NCBI GenBank assembly: GCA_014529385.2
Contig: CM043962.1
Coordinates: 37,045,098 to 37,109,097, forward strand
DNA length: 64,000 nucleotides
Direction: 5' to 3'
Source of the DNA: Adiantum capillus-veneris
Taxonomy: Eukaryota; Streptophyta; Polypodiopsida; Polypodiales; Pteridaceae
Translations under genes and position numbers: made by a program
Notes under the pieces: model-generated
Told to the model about the DNA's origin: nothing
The model's database searches: none
The model's input: only the letters and a program-made list of their open reading frames with translations
Part shown: one piece after another, positions 34,186 through 46,004 of the stretch
Layout of the letters: each line of letters opens with the position of its first letter
How positions within the stretch are numbered: position 1 is the stretch's first letter

Positions 34186-35554
34186 ACTGTGAAGCCCTTC
34201 GCTTGATCTTGGAGTTTAGGGTGCCTCTTGATGTTACAATTTGATGACAAAGAGGATGGCAAAGAGAGGAATGAGAGCAGCAGGCACCGATAAAAGAAGG
34301 CAATATGGTGCGGCAGTCATCGCATCATGTTGAAATTTCACCTCCCGTCTCTGATGGCTCCGGTATCTCCTAAGAGCCTCTATTAGGGAAGGGCTGTTTT
34401 ATGACTCTGCACAGCCGTGTGTGAGATAGTCATTGCTTGACGGCCCGTTTTTGCCATGTTTAGGCTCTACTTGGTAGGCTGGAAATGGGTCAGACCCTTA
34501 TCCTAGCTTTCCCTGGGGTCAGTGCCCACCTAGACGGTAATTTTGTGGAGGGCGCCGAATTTTCCCTGTTTTTATGATGCTGTGAGGCAAGTACAGGTCA
34601 GGCAGCCATGATGCGTCCCTACGTAAGGTAGCCTTGCCTCCCCTCTTGTATCTCTGTGAACTACATAGTATGCCAGTGTTTTGGGTTTGTGCCATAAGAG
34701 ATGATTTGGGGAATCTCCTCTCTCTATAAGCAGGTGACAGACCAGCGACTGCGTACGATGCCCAAGAGGCACCTCAAAGCCCATTGCTGGCACTATTGGT
34801 GTCACGTGTGCATTGCATTGAGCCACATGGACAAGCTACTACTACAAGTCAGCATCGGTCTTAGTATAGTAGGATCTAGCCTGGCACTTTGTGAGCCTCT
34901 GGAAGGATGTGCATGATCAAGTAAGCCATAGTTGCAGCTTGCAGCCCCCTCTTGCACAATATAGTCACTTAAGTCATTTACTAATAAGTAACTATGACAT
35001 GACATTTATAAAAAGTAGGTCGGGCAAATTGCAAAAGAACCTATATACGCAACCCATTGGGAGCATCAGAAGATCAGTACCCCCAATACCCTGGCATTTT
35101 CCCTCAGCATCCACTAGTGTTTCCATCGCTAGCACCCTCAGCATCAACAGATCAGCCCTAGCGTTTTGCCATCAGATCCGCCAACGTGTTTGCACCAGAT
35201 CGGCCACCGTTTTTGCATCAGATCAGCCAACAATTTTGCACCAAATCAGTCCTAGCGTTTTGCACCAGATCAGCCCTAGCGTTTTCCAGCAGCATCATTA
35301 TCTACCGTTTTTGCAGATAATCAGCATGGAGCACTCAGTATTCAGCATTTGGCCATTTTATCAGCATTGTACAAGTACTTGCTCTAGCCCTTGAGGGTGG
35401 TTGGGGCCCGACATGCGGTGTCGTCTCTCTTTTCTCTCTCCGCCTCTCTCTTCATTGTGTTCAGTTTAGTGCTCTCAAGTAAAGTAAAGTAACTTTGTGT
35501 TTGTGTGAAGTACTAGATCTGAGCTAAATCCTTAAACCCTTCTGTTGCACCTAA
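34186..35554 (+). mobile_element. LTR-like segment, family G
   Basis: Runs TGTTACAATG...CACCTAACA with a TATA-like TATAAAAA at 35007-35014 and a pyrimidine-rich tail (about 35425-35460), as in an LTR. Related pieces occur at 47080-47190 and 58436-58600 (AGCCTGGCACTTTGTGAGCC; CATAGTTGCA.ACCCTCT). What follows is LINE sequence, not a primer site, and no target duplication was seen, so the boundaries are provisional. Confidence 0.5.
35140..35295 (+). repeat. Degenerate minisatellite AGATCAGCCCTAGCGTTTTGC
   Basis: Five or six irregular copies of about 28-30 bp (CAGATC(A/C)GCC..CGTTTTTGCAC) inside the LTR-like segment. Confidence 0.8.
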
Positions 35555-36345
35555 CAATTGGTGTGAAGCAAGGGTGCCCCCTCTCACCAGTTCTCTTTAG
35601 CCTCTACACTAACAAGATATCGTAGTACATTCTTGCGTAGGAGGCGCAAGCGTGGATTTAGCAGGTACTCCAATTCACTTTATACTATATGCTCCTGATA
35701 TTGTCTTTCAGGAAAATTACCAAAATACCCTGAAATTTGGGAAAGTTCCAAAAATACCCCTTAAATTTCAAAACTTCCCAACATGCCCCTGATATTTTAC
35801 CAAAAGTTCCCAAAATGCCCTCAATTTTTCCAAAATTCCCAAAATACCCCTTGTGATCCTTGCAAAACTCTCCAAACACTTTCCTATTTGCAACTCTTCG
35901 TAGGAATATTAGTTCTTAGCTGAACATGATAGAACTAGGAATCTGGATGGCATTCTCGGCTCTTAAGCTGAAGTGGCTTATTTTATTAATACACACAATG
36001 CCTCTGTTTGTGACCTCATTTGTGAAAATTTTTATATCTAAAGACACTTTAAGATAGATCTTTATTGTCAAAAGGCCTAAACTGTGCAAAATCTGGCATG
36101 ATCCATCCTAAATTGATAAAGGATATTTTGGGAATTTTAGAAAATTTGAACAATATTTTGGAAATTCCCCCAAATTTCAAGAATATTTTGGAAATTTTCC
36201 CTTGTCAATATATCTAAGTCACAGGAGGGACTACACAAGCTTTGGATGAGTTTTGCACACAAGGAGGACTATAGGAGATGTTGCACTAGGGATGCTACTT
36301 GACCGGGCCGTCCTGAGGCATCTAAGCTTCTGGCAGTGATAAAGA
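35555..36345 (+). pseudogene. LINE reverse transcriptase fragment, split by a MITE
   Basis: IGVKQGCPLSPVLFSLYTN (35555-35612) is a LINE RT core. GTPIHFILYAPDIVFQE (about 35662-35715) is the catalytic block, with YAPD where YADD is expected. ISKSQEGLHKLWMSFAHKED (about 36210-36270) is the next conserved block, displaced by a 500-bp insertion. It is a different LINE lineage from the two L1-type copies here. Stops show that it is dead. Confidence 0.8.
35706..36212. mobile_element. MITE-like element with long degenerate inverted repeats
   Basis: The left end GGAAAATTACCAAAATACCC and the right end (inverse of CCAAAATATT..GGAAATTTTCCC) are similar over about 60 bp. Both arms are made of repeated CCAAAATACCC/GGAAATTT words. 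TTGTC is present on both sides (35700-35704 and 36213-36217). It splits a LINE RT between the YAPD and ISKSQEG blocks, which confirms that it is an insertion. Confidence 0.7.
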
Positions 36346-36359
36346 AGAGTAGATGACAC

Positions 36360-36700
36360 TGTCACAAAGTGCTAACGTGTCAAGCCACTTAAGACTTGAC
36401 ACTACCTACAGATCTTGGACGAGGGTCCTGAACCCTAAGAAAAAGAAGCAGAAGAAGAAGCAACAATAAAAGAAGTTTTCACCAACTTACAAGTCCTCGC
36501 CGATTGGGCCAAATTTTAGAGAAGTTCCCACCAACTCATGGGACCCCTTCCGATGGGGCCCAAGTGACCTAAAGACACTAACATAAAGCAAGAACTTCAC
36601 ACACACAAATCTTTCTTTCGTAAATTACTAATGACATGACAGTTGTACGAATTTCCGTGAAATGTGTTGGCAACTTTGGACGTCAGCTTTTGGGACCAGA
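36360..36700 (+). mobile_element. LTR fragment, family C
   Basis: Starts TGTCACAAAGTGCTAACGTG and parallels 8214-8500 (shared GAGGG.CCTGAACCCT, AAGAAGAAGA, ATGGGGCCCAAGTG). It ends abruptly where a family-A LTR begins. Confidence 0.7.
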
Positions 36701-37085
36701 TGTCACGAGGCTGTGGCAACCACTAACCTTAGTTGTTGGTTTCTTTCCGTTGACTTTAATTTAATTTTTGGGACCCACTTTTTGAAGTCACAAATGGCCG
36801 AACATTGTGTGGCCAGTGTGAAAAGGCCGACTGCCAAGAATTTCACCCGCAATTGGGAAGGGCAGGTCGCCACCAAATGGTCGGGCCAGTCGCCACTGAA
36901 ATCCAGCAGTAAAAGGGTGTCTAGGCTCAGTTGAAAGTCATTTAGGCCCCGCACGACACCTACAAATTGGTGGGTACTAGGGAATTAACTCAAAGAGGCA
37001 AACTCGACACATGGCGGCTCCAGGCAAATTTTCCAGACTCATCCCAAGAGGGGGCGCCCAAATTGAGAAGAGCGGCTGATTTTTA
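36701..37085 (+). mobile_element. LTR fragment, family A
   Basis: TGTCACGAGGCTGTGGCAAC and the next 270 bp match, with changes, the complement of the right end of the solo LTR at 10443-12151. It is truncated before the R region, ending near the GT microsatellite. Confidence 0.72.
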
Positions 37086-37097
37086 TTACATTGTGAA

Positions 37098-37220
<123 letters not shown>

Positions 37221-37294
37221 GGTGCTCATTACTTCAGTAAGGTCTTCCCGCTTTATGTTCGACTCTTTGTGTGTGTTTTAAGCGTCAGAAAGCC

Positions 37295-38488
37295 ATGGGA
37301 AGTTTCTCAGAGGCCTCGTCTAAGATTAAAACATGTTTGTATGAAGACTTTGAGGAGGCTCGGAAAGCCTAGAATGCACAACCCCCTCTTCTCGAAGTTC
37401 GTATTCCTGTGCAGGAACTCATGGACCCAGTTGCACAATATGCAATGAATGCAGTTATTTTGTTTTTTCCGGGGAAAATGCCTACTGCGCAGGATGTTGG
37501 GCAATGGGTTGATTTTTTGCTCAAACGCCAGGTTGTCCAAGGTGTCTATTTTGGTGCTCGTGGCTTTTACGAAGTCCTTTTGGCGGATACTGAAGCCAGA
37601 AACCTGTTATTGGAAATGTCTCCATTGTTTTTTGGCACACAGATGACCCATGTCTTGCCATGGGCATTGACAAAGGACTATCAAAGTCTTATTCGTCATA
37701 AATGTCTTGTGTGGGTGGAAATTGTAGATTTCCCCCGAACTTGGAGACACTTTTTGCCTATGTTGGCTGCAAAACTTGGAAAGGTGATTTGTCCTCCAAA
37801 GCTGGATGCGAATACCAACAGGTTTTGTATTTTATGGGACACTGACAAACCTACGCCGGAAGGCATCATGGTTGATTCGGGGAATCCGTGGGTGGGCAAG
37901 CGCCCGTTCAAACTTAAATGGGGCAAGTTTGCAAATTCATGTTTCCGTTGTGGTAAGTTTGGACACATGCAATCTGAATGTCCTGAACCCGTTCTCCAAC
38001 CACCCCATTCGGCAGTTCCGTCTCCTACTCTTGTTTCTACAAGCAAAACTCTCAATGAGTCTAAGCAAAATGGAAGTTTGGCTGTTAATGTAGCTCCTAA
38101 TGTGGAAAAAGGAAAAGCCAAGTCTCTACAGTCTGCAGCTCTGGGTAATGGTAATGTTGTGAAGGGGAAAAATGTGGGGTCTAGCGATTCTGGTGCTTGG
38201 GTGACGCCCAAAAAGACGGTGAAGATTTGTACACCCCTCTCCTCTCGTAACTATGTTCCATCTGCAAAAACGAATAAGAATGCATGGTTTAAGCAACTCC
38301 CATGTAATGATAATCGTACATTGATTGATGCATGGGAAAGAGCAATGCATTCTTATAAAGATGTACTCATTGGTGAGGCCTCCACCTCGCACTTGAACCC
38401 TGTGGACAATTGTTCCGCATTGAATCAACCTGTTGTCTCTTGCACAAATGTGGTGGAAAAGGACGTGCACATGGGCACGTCTATGTAG
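37295..38488 (+). pseudogene. LINE ORF1, DUF4283-zinc knuckle protein
   Basis: ATG 37295, one early stop (TAG 37370), then 359 open codons to TAG 38486. A DUF4283-like domain (HVLPWALTKDYQSLIRHKC, WVEIVDFPRTWRHFLPML) is followed by a single knuckle CFRCGKFGHMQSECP (about 37941-37985) and a Lys/Ser-rich tail (GAWVTPKKTVK). This is the gag-like ORF1 of plant L1 elements, which packages the LINE RNA. ORF2 starts 39 bp after its stop. Confidence 0.85.
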
Positions 38489-38660
38489 TTCCTCCTCTTC
38501 TCTTGCCTTTGTACATATGATCTCCTATGCAGGATCGTATTAAATGCATCTCATATAATGTGCGTGGGTTATGCAACCTTGATAAATGGCACTTAACCTT
38601 GCAATATGTAAATACATGAAGAGCTGATATAGTTGAATTGCAAGAACATGATCACATAGT

Positions 38661-39120
38661 TACCCGGAATGGAAACAGGGAACGGGAACGGGAGGGTCCA
38701 GAAGGGGACGGGAACGAGGAGGAGGAGGGGGGGCCGAAACGGGAACGGGGCCAGAACGGTCGACTAAAGTAAGGCTTGAATTACCTCCATTCAGCTTAGT
38801 CCTAAGTAAACTCCAAAACTGCCCCCAAATCTGCCCCCTAACCTACCCTCAAACTGCACCAAATATGTTCCCCAAACAACCCCAAATCTACCCCCAAAAG
38901 CCCACTTTTTTGCCCCCAAATGTCTACTTTTGCCCGTTTCGTCCCGCGTTTCGCCGTTCTACCTCATGTTCCACCGCGTTTCCCCCATTCCGGAACACCG
39001 TTCTGGTTACACCACGTTCCGGAACGGCGTTCCGTTCCCAACTCTGATTCGAGAACGGGACTTGTCCGAAACGCCGTTTCGGAACGTTTGGGCTGTGTTC
39101 CCCCAGTTCCCTGTTACACT
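38661..39120. mobile_element. G-rich MITE-like insertion in the LINE endonuclease
   Basis: About 460 bp. The left side carries AACAGGGAACGGGAACGGG and the right side the inverse of AACAGGGAACTGGGGG. Flanks ACATAGTT and ACATAATC match at 6 of 8 positions, suggesting an 8-bp duplication as made by hAT elements. The interior has CGTTCCGGAACGGCGTTCCG palindromes and a C/A-rich stretch (CCCCCAAAT). No coding. Confidence 0.55.
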
Positions 39121-41488
39121 ACATAATCAGCACGAGTTTGCTGGCCAGTGCTCTTATTTTGCGGGTTATTGGATTGTGTATGCTGGTTTACATGATTACT
39201 CTGGAGTAATGATATTGGTTAGGCATGAGCTACAGCCAAATCTGGTGAGGAATAATCCGAGGGGTCGTTGGATGATTGTGCAATGCTTGTTAAATGGTCA
39301 AATTTATGAAATTGGAGGTTTGTATGCATATACAGCTTCTAGGCAAAGGGTTGCCTTATGCCGAGATATCTCTTCTTATCCATGGACCTCCAATGCACTT
39401 CTTTGTGGTGATTACTCCTGATGCGCGTGATAGCACCACAGGCAATTCTCATATGTTGTTTGTGGAGAGACAAGCATGGGATCATCTCCTGGTTTCTGCA
39501 AGATGTTTGACTTGTGGCGTTCTCTTTATCCGCACAGCACGGGTTTCACTTTCAGCATGTTGCTCATCGCTCGTATCGTGCACGTCTGGATAGATGGTAT
39601 GTTCTCCACAGGCAACAGTATGATGATTTTACATGTGATATGAAAATGGACTATTCCTTGCAGATGTTCAATCATCACCCTGTGATATTGAATTTGTGCT
39701 TTAGGCAATCGCTTCGTGATAGACCTCTTTCTCGGAAGCGTCTGCTGAATATAAATAATGCTTATCTTATCCATGACGTTTTTCAAGATATGATTGTTGC
39801 ACAGGTTCCCCCCTTGATGGTTCACATGCATCTAGATCTTGATGCTGCGTGGTTTCAATTTATTGTGCGAGTGCAATGTGCTATTCAGGATTATGGCGAA
39901 CAATATTTGCATTGGACTTGCGGCAAAGTTATGGATGCTAAAGAGGCTTGTCAACACTTGCAGGAATTGGCTAATTCGAGGCCTTTATCTGACTATAAGT
40001 TATCGGAGTTGTGTGAAGCCCGTGTATGCATACAACTTGATGATAAACGAAAGCTTGAAAAATGGCAAACACGGGCTTGTCAAGGGGCTTTTGCGGTATG
40101 TTCCCTTGAGGAGCCTTTCCGTGATTCTGAATTGCACAGTGCGTTGCTTTCATTGGGCTGTTGGCGATCTCCCGGCTGGGATGGGCTTACCGTGGAGTTT
40201 TTTCTCTCTTTTTGGGAGACTTTGAAAGAGCCCTTGCGTTTCATGATGAATGCAGCATGGGAAAAACAAGATTTGTCAGTTTCTTGGAAAGAGGGCTTGC
40301 TTAAATTGTTGCCCAAAGAGGCACTTTGTGAGCATTTCTCGCACTGGAGACCGATTACATTGATGCCTGTCGTGTATAAGATTTTGGCTAAGTTGTTGGC
40401 GAATAGAATTAAGGATTACCTTTTTGCAGGAATACATCAAGCTCAATATGGTTTAATACCACGTCGGCAAATTAATGACAACTTGGCTAATGTGATGATT
40501 GGCATGGAATACGCAAAGTACACGCAGCAGGATGTGCCTGTCATGCAGGTCGATATTGAAAAGGCTTTCGATACTGTGCAGTGGAACTTCATTGCAATCA
40601 CGATGCGCAGCCTTGGGTTTGGTCCTAAAATTGCCAATATCGTTTATTTCTTGTATGCTTCCAGTCCGTCTTCGACGATTCTTGATGGTGAGCTGACACA
40701 CTCTTGGCCCATTGGTTGCTCGGTTAGACAAGGATGTCCCCTTAGTGCATTGTTGTATGCTATTGCCACGCATCCTTTGTTGATGCATTTGGACCATTTG
40801 ACCTCTATTGGTTGTCTTCATGGCCTACAGTTACCATCGGGTCGCAACTTCGTCGAGCAGGCTTATGCGGATGACTCGTTGTTTATGCCTCGTAATTGTC
40901 AAGCTGATGTTCGAGTGATCATGGAAGCTTTGGAGATGTATGGGCTTGCAGCGGGTCTTTGAGTCAATTTTCGCAAATCAAAGCTTCTACCACTGACTTC
41001 TTGCGATTGGCATGATTTGTTGTGGCAAGGTGGAATTGTTCCTCCGAATGTGATTGTAAGGCAATTGGGGTATCCTATTGGTTGGAACGTTACCCACACT
41101 CAAAAAGTGGATTGGGTCATGCAACGTTTGAACGTCAAATTGCATTATTGAAAATTGTCCACTTGGCCACTGCATGTTTGGCTGCGAATTGTTCAAAGTA
41201 TCATGATGGCTTATGTTCAGTTTTATTTGCCGTTGTTGTACTGGCCTCGACATTGTCTCATGTCACTTATGTCATTGATTTTATCTCATCTGTGGCGCAA
41301 TCACGCTCACAAAAAAGGCTTGCATTTGATGTCAATGGAGAAACTTTGCACTCCAAAGCGATATGGTGGTCTCAGTTCCTTGGACTTGCGTCGGCATGTT
41401 CTTGCCCGGAAAGCTATGTTGTTGCCGAATCTTGTGCAACAACCTCAGCCATGGGCCCTTATGCTTGCCTCCTTGTGTCGGCATGTTG

Positions 41489-43169
41489 GGCGTTGGCTTT
41501 CACCCGAAATTCTTTACTTTATACACACACACAGAGCACTTTGCAAAGGAGACCTGTAACGGGAATTAACACTTAATCACACACAGCTTGGAAGCTAGAA
41601 TGCTCCGAGCAGACGCCGACAACATGTAGGCCCCAAAATTGGCGCCCCTTTCGGTATTTCTTTATTCTTTAGGAGGGTAAAGTACAAAGAAGAGTCCTGG
41701 GAATCCTTTGACTGTATCCCACTAGATACCACCTGTTTTGGCCAAATTTCGGCAGCATAACAGCCCCTAAACTTGCGCGAAACCAATTCCCATGCTAGAA
41801 CTCGCTTCTACTGGCGTATACCCTCTGATTCCTGCCCAAAAACAGTAAATTCAGCACGCTGTATTTTACTGGTTTTTGCCCTGTTTTCAGCCCCAAACAA
41901 TCCCCTAACTGTCCTTAGCAAGTGGGGCACTATTCCCAATGGTTCTGGTATCCATATGGCTGAAAAACAGTCAATTTACAGCGCATATACAGCGCTGAAA
42001 ATGCACCTGTACGGTGAGGTTATGACCCTCACCGGTGCCTGCTTTGGAGTAGCAGCTAGCTACCCCTGTTCCTGCTCAAGGAGGCTCTTCCCACAGCACA
42101 AAAGCATGAACCCACACAGTTGTACATCAGTCAAATGAAGAGCCCTCTTGTGGGGCATCACATAACTGCACGTAGGGGGGAGAGAGAGCAGTGTGTAGTA
42201 TGCAGGGCATCACTCCTAGCAGCACACTGTACATAGAGAGGAAAGCATGCACTCCATAGCTCTTAACCTGTGACAGGTTCTCAATGAAGCATCTCCCCAG
42301 CATAAATCAAGCGCCCCCTCTTCTGCCCTTGACCTGTAATGCATCTGTGAACAAATAGATGCAAAAAGGGGAAGATTTCCATGGCTGCCAAAACCTGCAT
42401 ATCGCTGAAAACGCAGCAAAACAGCCCTGTAAACTCGCATCTGATGCCTTCCAATGCTGAAAATGAGCTCCTTGGTCCTAGGTAAAGTCATGGGAAGCTC
42501 AAAAGTGGAGAGAAATGGCTGAAAATCACAGTTATCAACCTCCAAAACTGCTCCAAAAAGTCAGTTACGGGTTCTGTACTCCCAAACTTGGTAAATTGGC
42601 CAAAAAGTGCCACTTGGCACTCATGCATGCAATTTCCCCGCATTGGGCTTCCTGCTTTAAAATCTCTCAATTGATGCATCAATTGACTTTGAAGAAGAGT
42701 AATAAAACGTTCCCCTTGTCATACCGAAGGTAATGACGCGAACACATTTCGTGGCCCAAAAAAGAAATTCCCTAAATTTTAGGAGATGTTTCTGTTGGGC
42801 TCCCACTAGTCATCTGACCATCTATCCTCATTGGGACCGCATCCAAAAGTGCATTGTGGCCCAATTGTCGGATACTTTCTGTTGGTGATCCCACCTTGAC
42901 TTTATGCCTTTATTGAGTTCACTTCCTAGTATCCACTAACTTGCTAAGTGCGACGGGGAGACCTATATGATCTTACTCTGAGCCTAGACATCCTCTTACC
43001 ATACGAATTCCAGTGCCGACCACTTTGCGTCTGCGGGTGAAACTACCGTTCACATTGGCTATGCAATGTCCGACCATTTGCAACTTCAAAAAGAGGGTCT
43101 CAAAATTAAACAAAAATCATTGGAAAGAAACCAACAACTAAGGTTAGCATTTGTCACGTCCTCGTGACA
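41489..43169 (-). mobile_element. Solo LTR, family A, in LINE ORF2
   Basis: 1681 bp, very similar to 10466-12151. It ends (plus strand) CCTCGTGACA. TGTTG flanks both sides (41484-41488 and 43170-43174). Compared with the copy at 10443 it lacks 23 bp at the end holding TGAAACCGGCCCG. It carries the R-block complement near 41642. Confidence 0.88.
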
Positions 43170-44335
43170 TGTTGTTACTTCCTCCTTTGGTCATTGAAAA
43201 CAATCCTTTTGGGAGGTTGTGTTTGGTAGGATGGAAGGGCACGTTCCCGAATGCCCTATCACCTCCAGTTTGATTTTTGACTAGAAGGAGGTTACAATGC
43301 ATTTATCATGGTCCGATCGTCGCATCAGGGTGGGAATTCACTTCGACTACAGAGTCTCCATTCGAGTCAGGTATCCTCTCCTGCTTTGGTTGACCGCTCG
43401 CCCCATCAGGCCTACTTTCTCTCCTCTCGTGGTCTGCGAGTTGTTGGTGATGTCATTGATGACGCAAAGTACACTTTTCAGTTTTCCTTTGCTGCTACTC
43501 GTTTTGGGTTAGGTATACATTACCGTCGGTTCTGGAGACAGCTTCAGCTCATGCTGGTTGACTTTCTGCCTGTTCCGCCTTTGGTTGTTGAGGATCGCAT
43601 GTCTGATTGGTGTCTCCGTGACATGCCTTTCAAAGCCATGTCTGCTAGTAAGGTTTATGCTCTTCTTTTGCCTCAACCGTGGATTGCGGATCATTGTAAT
43701 GCATTATGGTCGATGCATAAGTCTGATACTTGGTGGAAGAAAGTGCTTGCTGCCCTTTGGAAGAGCCATTTGCCTTTAAAGGAGCGTTTGTTTCTCTGGC
43801 GATGCCTGGTTGGAGTCCTTCTAGTGGGTGCTTTTCTCAATGTACGTCAAATCTGCTCCTCCCATTGTGTTCGTTGCTAGGTTGCAGAGGAGACTGTCAG
43901 TCATCTCCTTTCGGATTGATGCGTCACTAGAGAGTTTCTTCGTGGTATAGCAACTGGCATGTGGCTTCGATTCCCCTCCATGGTTTTTCACAAAACGTTT
44001 TGGGCTTTTGGCATTCTCCCACCTTCTTCACAACAATTTGCAGTTTTCTTTATGTGGGTCAGATTTTGGGCCTATTGGACCATGTGGCGTCAACGCAATG
44101 GCTGCATGTTCTCTCGTGCTGATGCAAATCATTTTCAGTTTTTCAAGCTTTCCCTTAGGCAATCCCTACGTTTTGCTCTGGAAGTGGGTGATATCACTTC
44201 AGACATGCATCGCCTTCCTGATTTGGCAGATGAACACTTCTGTGTTCACACTTTTGTATATGTTCATTTGTGTGGGTTTTCCTCGTCTTGAGGTTTCCCA
44301 CTAGTAAATTAATCCCAGAGATTTACAAAAAAAAG

Positions 44336-45226
44336 TGTGTGTGAGTATTGGGTGCAGGAGATCACAGCTTTAACCGGCCTCATGTAGCGCAACGATTTGC
44401 TCTCGCGCATCTCTCTCTCTCCTTTCCACGTATGGTGATGCCCCACTAGTTGGGCTTCTCAGATAACCATGTACAGTTCTAGGGGTTTTATGCATGTTTG
44501 CCAAGGCAAGAGCCTTCTCAACAAGTACCGAAATTCCATCGTGAAAGACTGCGAAATCAGAGAGTTCTCTCGCGAGAAAACCCGTCCGATTCAAAGGGAA
44601 ACTGTCCCTGAGACACGCGCAGACGTTTTTGCTTCGCCCAAAACATTCCAATTCCAAAACAGAAAATTACAGCCTGTTGTGTTTTTCTGCAATTTAGGCT
44701 TTCACACCTAAACAACAGGACACTGCCAAGGGAGCCTTGGCAAAGCCTTGGGATGCTTAAACAGGGCTTTGGGTACCTGACAAGGACAAAACAAGAAATT
44801 ACAGCATGCTGAAAAATAATCTGCAACTCACTGGAAAACTTCCAAATCGCAAGGGACAGTGTCCTTGACGTGTACTTTTGACCTACAAAGGTTGTTGCGC
44901 CGTTATGCTGGCGAAATTGGGTCAAAAACCTGCAATTACAGCCATGGAAAGGTTTGGACAGCTTGGTGAGAGTAAGGTGAAAGTGTTCGGATCGTCTATT
45001 TGCGATAAGAATAAAGAAACACCGAAAGGGGGGCCAGTCTTTGGGGCCTACAGGGTGTCGGTGTCTGCTTGGTAGCACTCTAGCTGCCAGGTCGTGGTTT
45101 GTTTGACGTGTTAATTCCAATCACAGGTTTATTCGTGAAGTTCCTCTGTGTCGTAAAGTTCGAGTAAAGTGTTTCAAGTAAAGAATTGGGTGAAAGCTAA
45201 AGTTTGTTGCCCTACGGGCCAGTTTC
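44336..45226 (+). mobile_element. Diverged family-A LTR
   Basis: In plus orientation it keeps GTTATGCTGGCGAAATTGGG, the R-block AAACACCGAAAGGGGGGCC (about 45017), TTTGGGGCCTAC, and the end GGGCCAGTTTCA, all collinear with the complement of the solo LTR at 10443. The 5' boundary is not clear; it follows the LINE A run directly. Confidence 0.55.
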
Positions 45227-45535
45227 ACTAGATGCTTTTAGGACTTAAAGCTCTGCTTTTAGAGACCAAGGGCCTTTAAATATGACCCATGGGCTCTCAC
45301 TCAGGGAGTCTCCCCGCGGGAGATGCAGAGCTAAGCCATGGGAGTTGTACTGAGTTGAAGCAATATAAAGAAATAACGAAAGGGGCGCCAACGGTTGGGG
45401 CCAGTGCTCTCTTGGAGTGGAACTCCGCCACTCCCCGTCTCGTCCGTCGTCCATCTCTTTCACTTCAATGTTATTTGAGTGCCAAAAGTTGTCCAATCTG
45501 TTCTTTTCCGTTGGCACACGGTGCCCATCCCATTA
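45227..45535 (+). mobile_element. Family-C LTR 3' part
   Basis: CCTTTAAATATGACCC near 45273 (TATA-like), R-block AAATAACGAAAGGGGCGCC at about 45372-45390, and the CTCTCTTGGAGTGGAACT stretch parallel 8630-8878. It is followed by a primer-binding site and gag, so it is a 5' LTR whose left part is lost. Confidence 0.65.
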
Positions 45536-45538
45536 CAA

Positions 45539-45552
45539 TGGTATCAATGCTT
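45539..45552 (+). promoter_or_regulatory. Primer-binding site (initiator tRNA-Met type)
   Basis: TGGTATCAATGC just after the LTR differs from the usual plant retrotransposon site TGGTATCAGAGC at two positions, with the expected spacing to the LTR end (ATTACA, A). Confidence 0.6.
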
Positions 45553-45599
45553 CAGGCGTGTGCTTTTCGGAAAGCATACCAGTCCTACCAATGAGGAGA

Positions 45600-46000
45600 C
45601 AGAGCAAAATGGCGTTTCCAGATTTCACCCAAAAAAAAAAAAATCAAAGAATTTGTGTTCCCCTGTCCCAAACTTGATAGCCACTCCCATCCTTAGTCCA
45701 TCACGCATCAAGCACGCTCCCGTCGTCATCGCTCTGACTTACAAAGCTCGAGCCATCATTTTTCTCAGATGCAGTGCCATGAAGTGGTGGATGCTTATAG
45801 CTACCAAGCTGCACACTCCATGGACTTGGCAAGCTTTCAAGAAAATTTTTGCCCGAAGTTACATGCCTTCAGACATCTACCTTCAAAGTGCATCTTCTGG
45901 CAGAGTGGGGTATCCTGAAATGTTTGCCACGGAAACCCTAGCACATTACAACTTGAAATTTCTCGATATCTCTCAGCAGGTGTCTTTTCCAAACCGATAA
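45600..46000 (+). pseudogene. Ty3/gypsy gag fragment
   Basis: SAMKWWMLIATKLHTPWTWQ followed by AFKKIFARSYMPSDIYLQ (about 45773-45885) is the hallmark of the retrotransposon gag capsid domain. An A-run and frame change near 45640 break the N-terminus. After 46000 the sequence passes straight to the element's 3' region, so the whole of pol is deleted. Confidence 0.72.
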
Positions 46001-46004
46001 CCTT

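Larger units (their letters stand above)
38527..44291 (+). pseudogene. LINE ORF2, endonuclease-RT-zf-RVT, interrupted
   Basis: ATG 38527 with the endonuclease start (CISYNVRGL), TGA 38617, then a MITE splits the endonuclease. It resumes near 39123 (FAGYWIVYAGLHDYSGVM, LLCGDYS). The RT is open from 39514 to 40962: PGWDGLTVEFF near 40175, HWRPITLMPVVYKILAKLLA near 40341, VDIEKAFDTVQW near 40549, RQGCPLSALLY near 40726, catalytic YADD at 40864-40875. A TGA follows at 40960, and the thumb/connector region continues in frame to 41488. After the solo LTR the zf-RVT domain (LPLKERLFLWRCL near 43770, then C..C/H..C residues) runs to TGA 44289. Function as for other LINE ORF2 proteins; this copy is broken. 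Confidence 0.9.

Noticed and set aside
34186-35554. Upstream promoter or first exon of FTSHI5
   Set aside because: The TATA and repeats belong to an LTR-like segment on the opposite strand, and the first exon in view still lacks the N-terminal half of the protein.
44557-45120. Minus-strand 187-codon frame
   Set aside because: It lies inside a diverged family-A LTR and has no homology I recognise. Sister LTRs do not keep it open.
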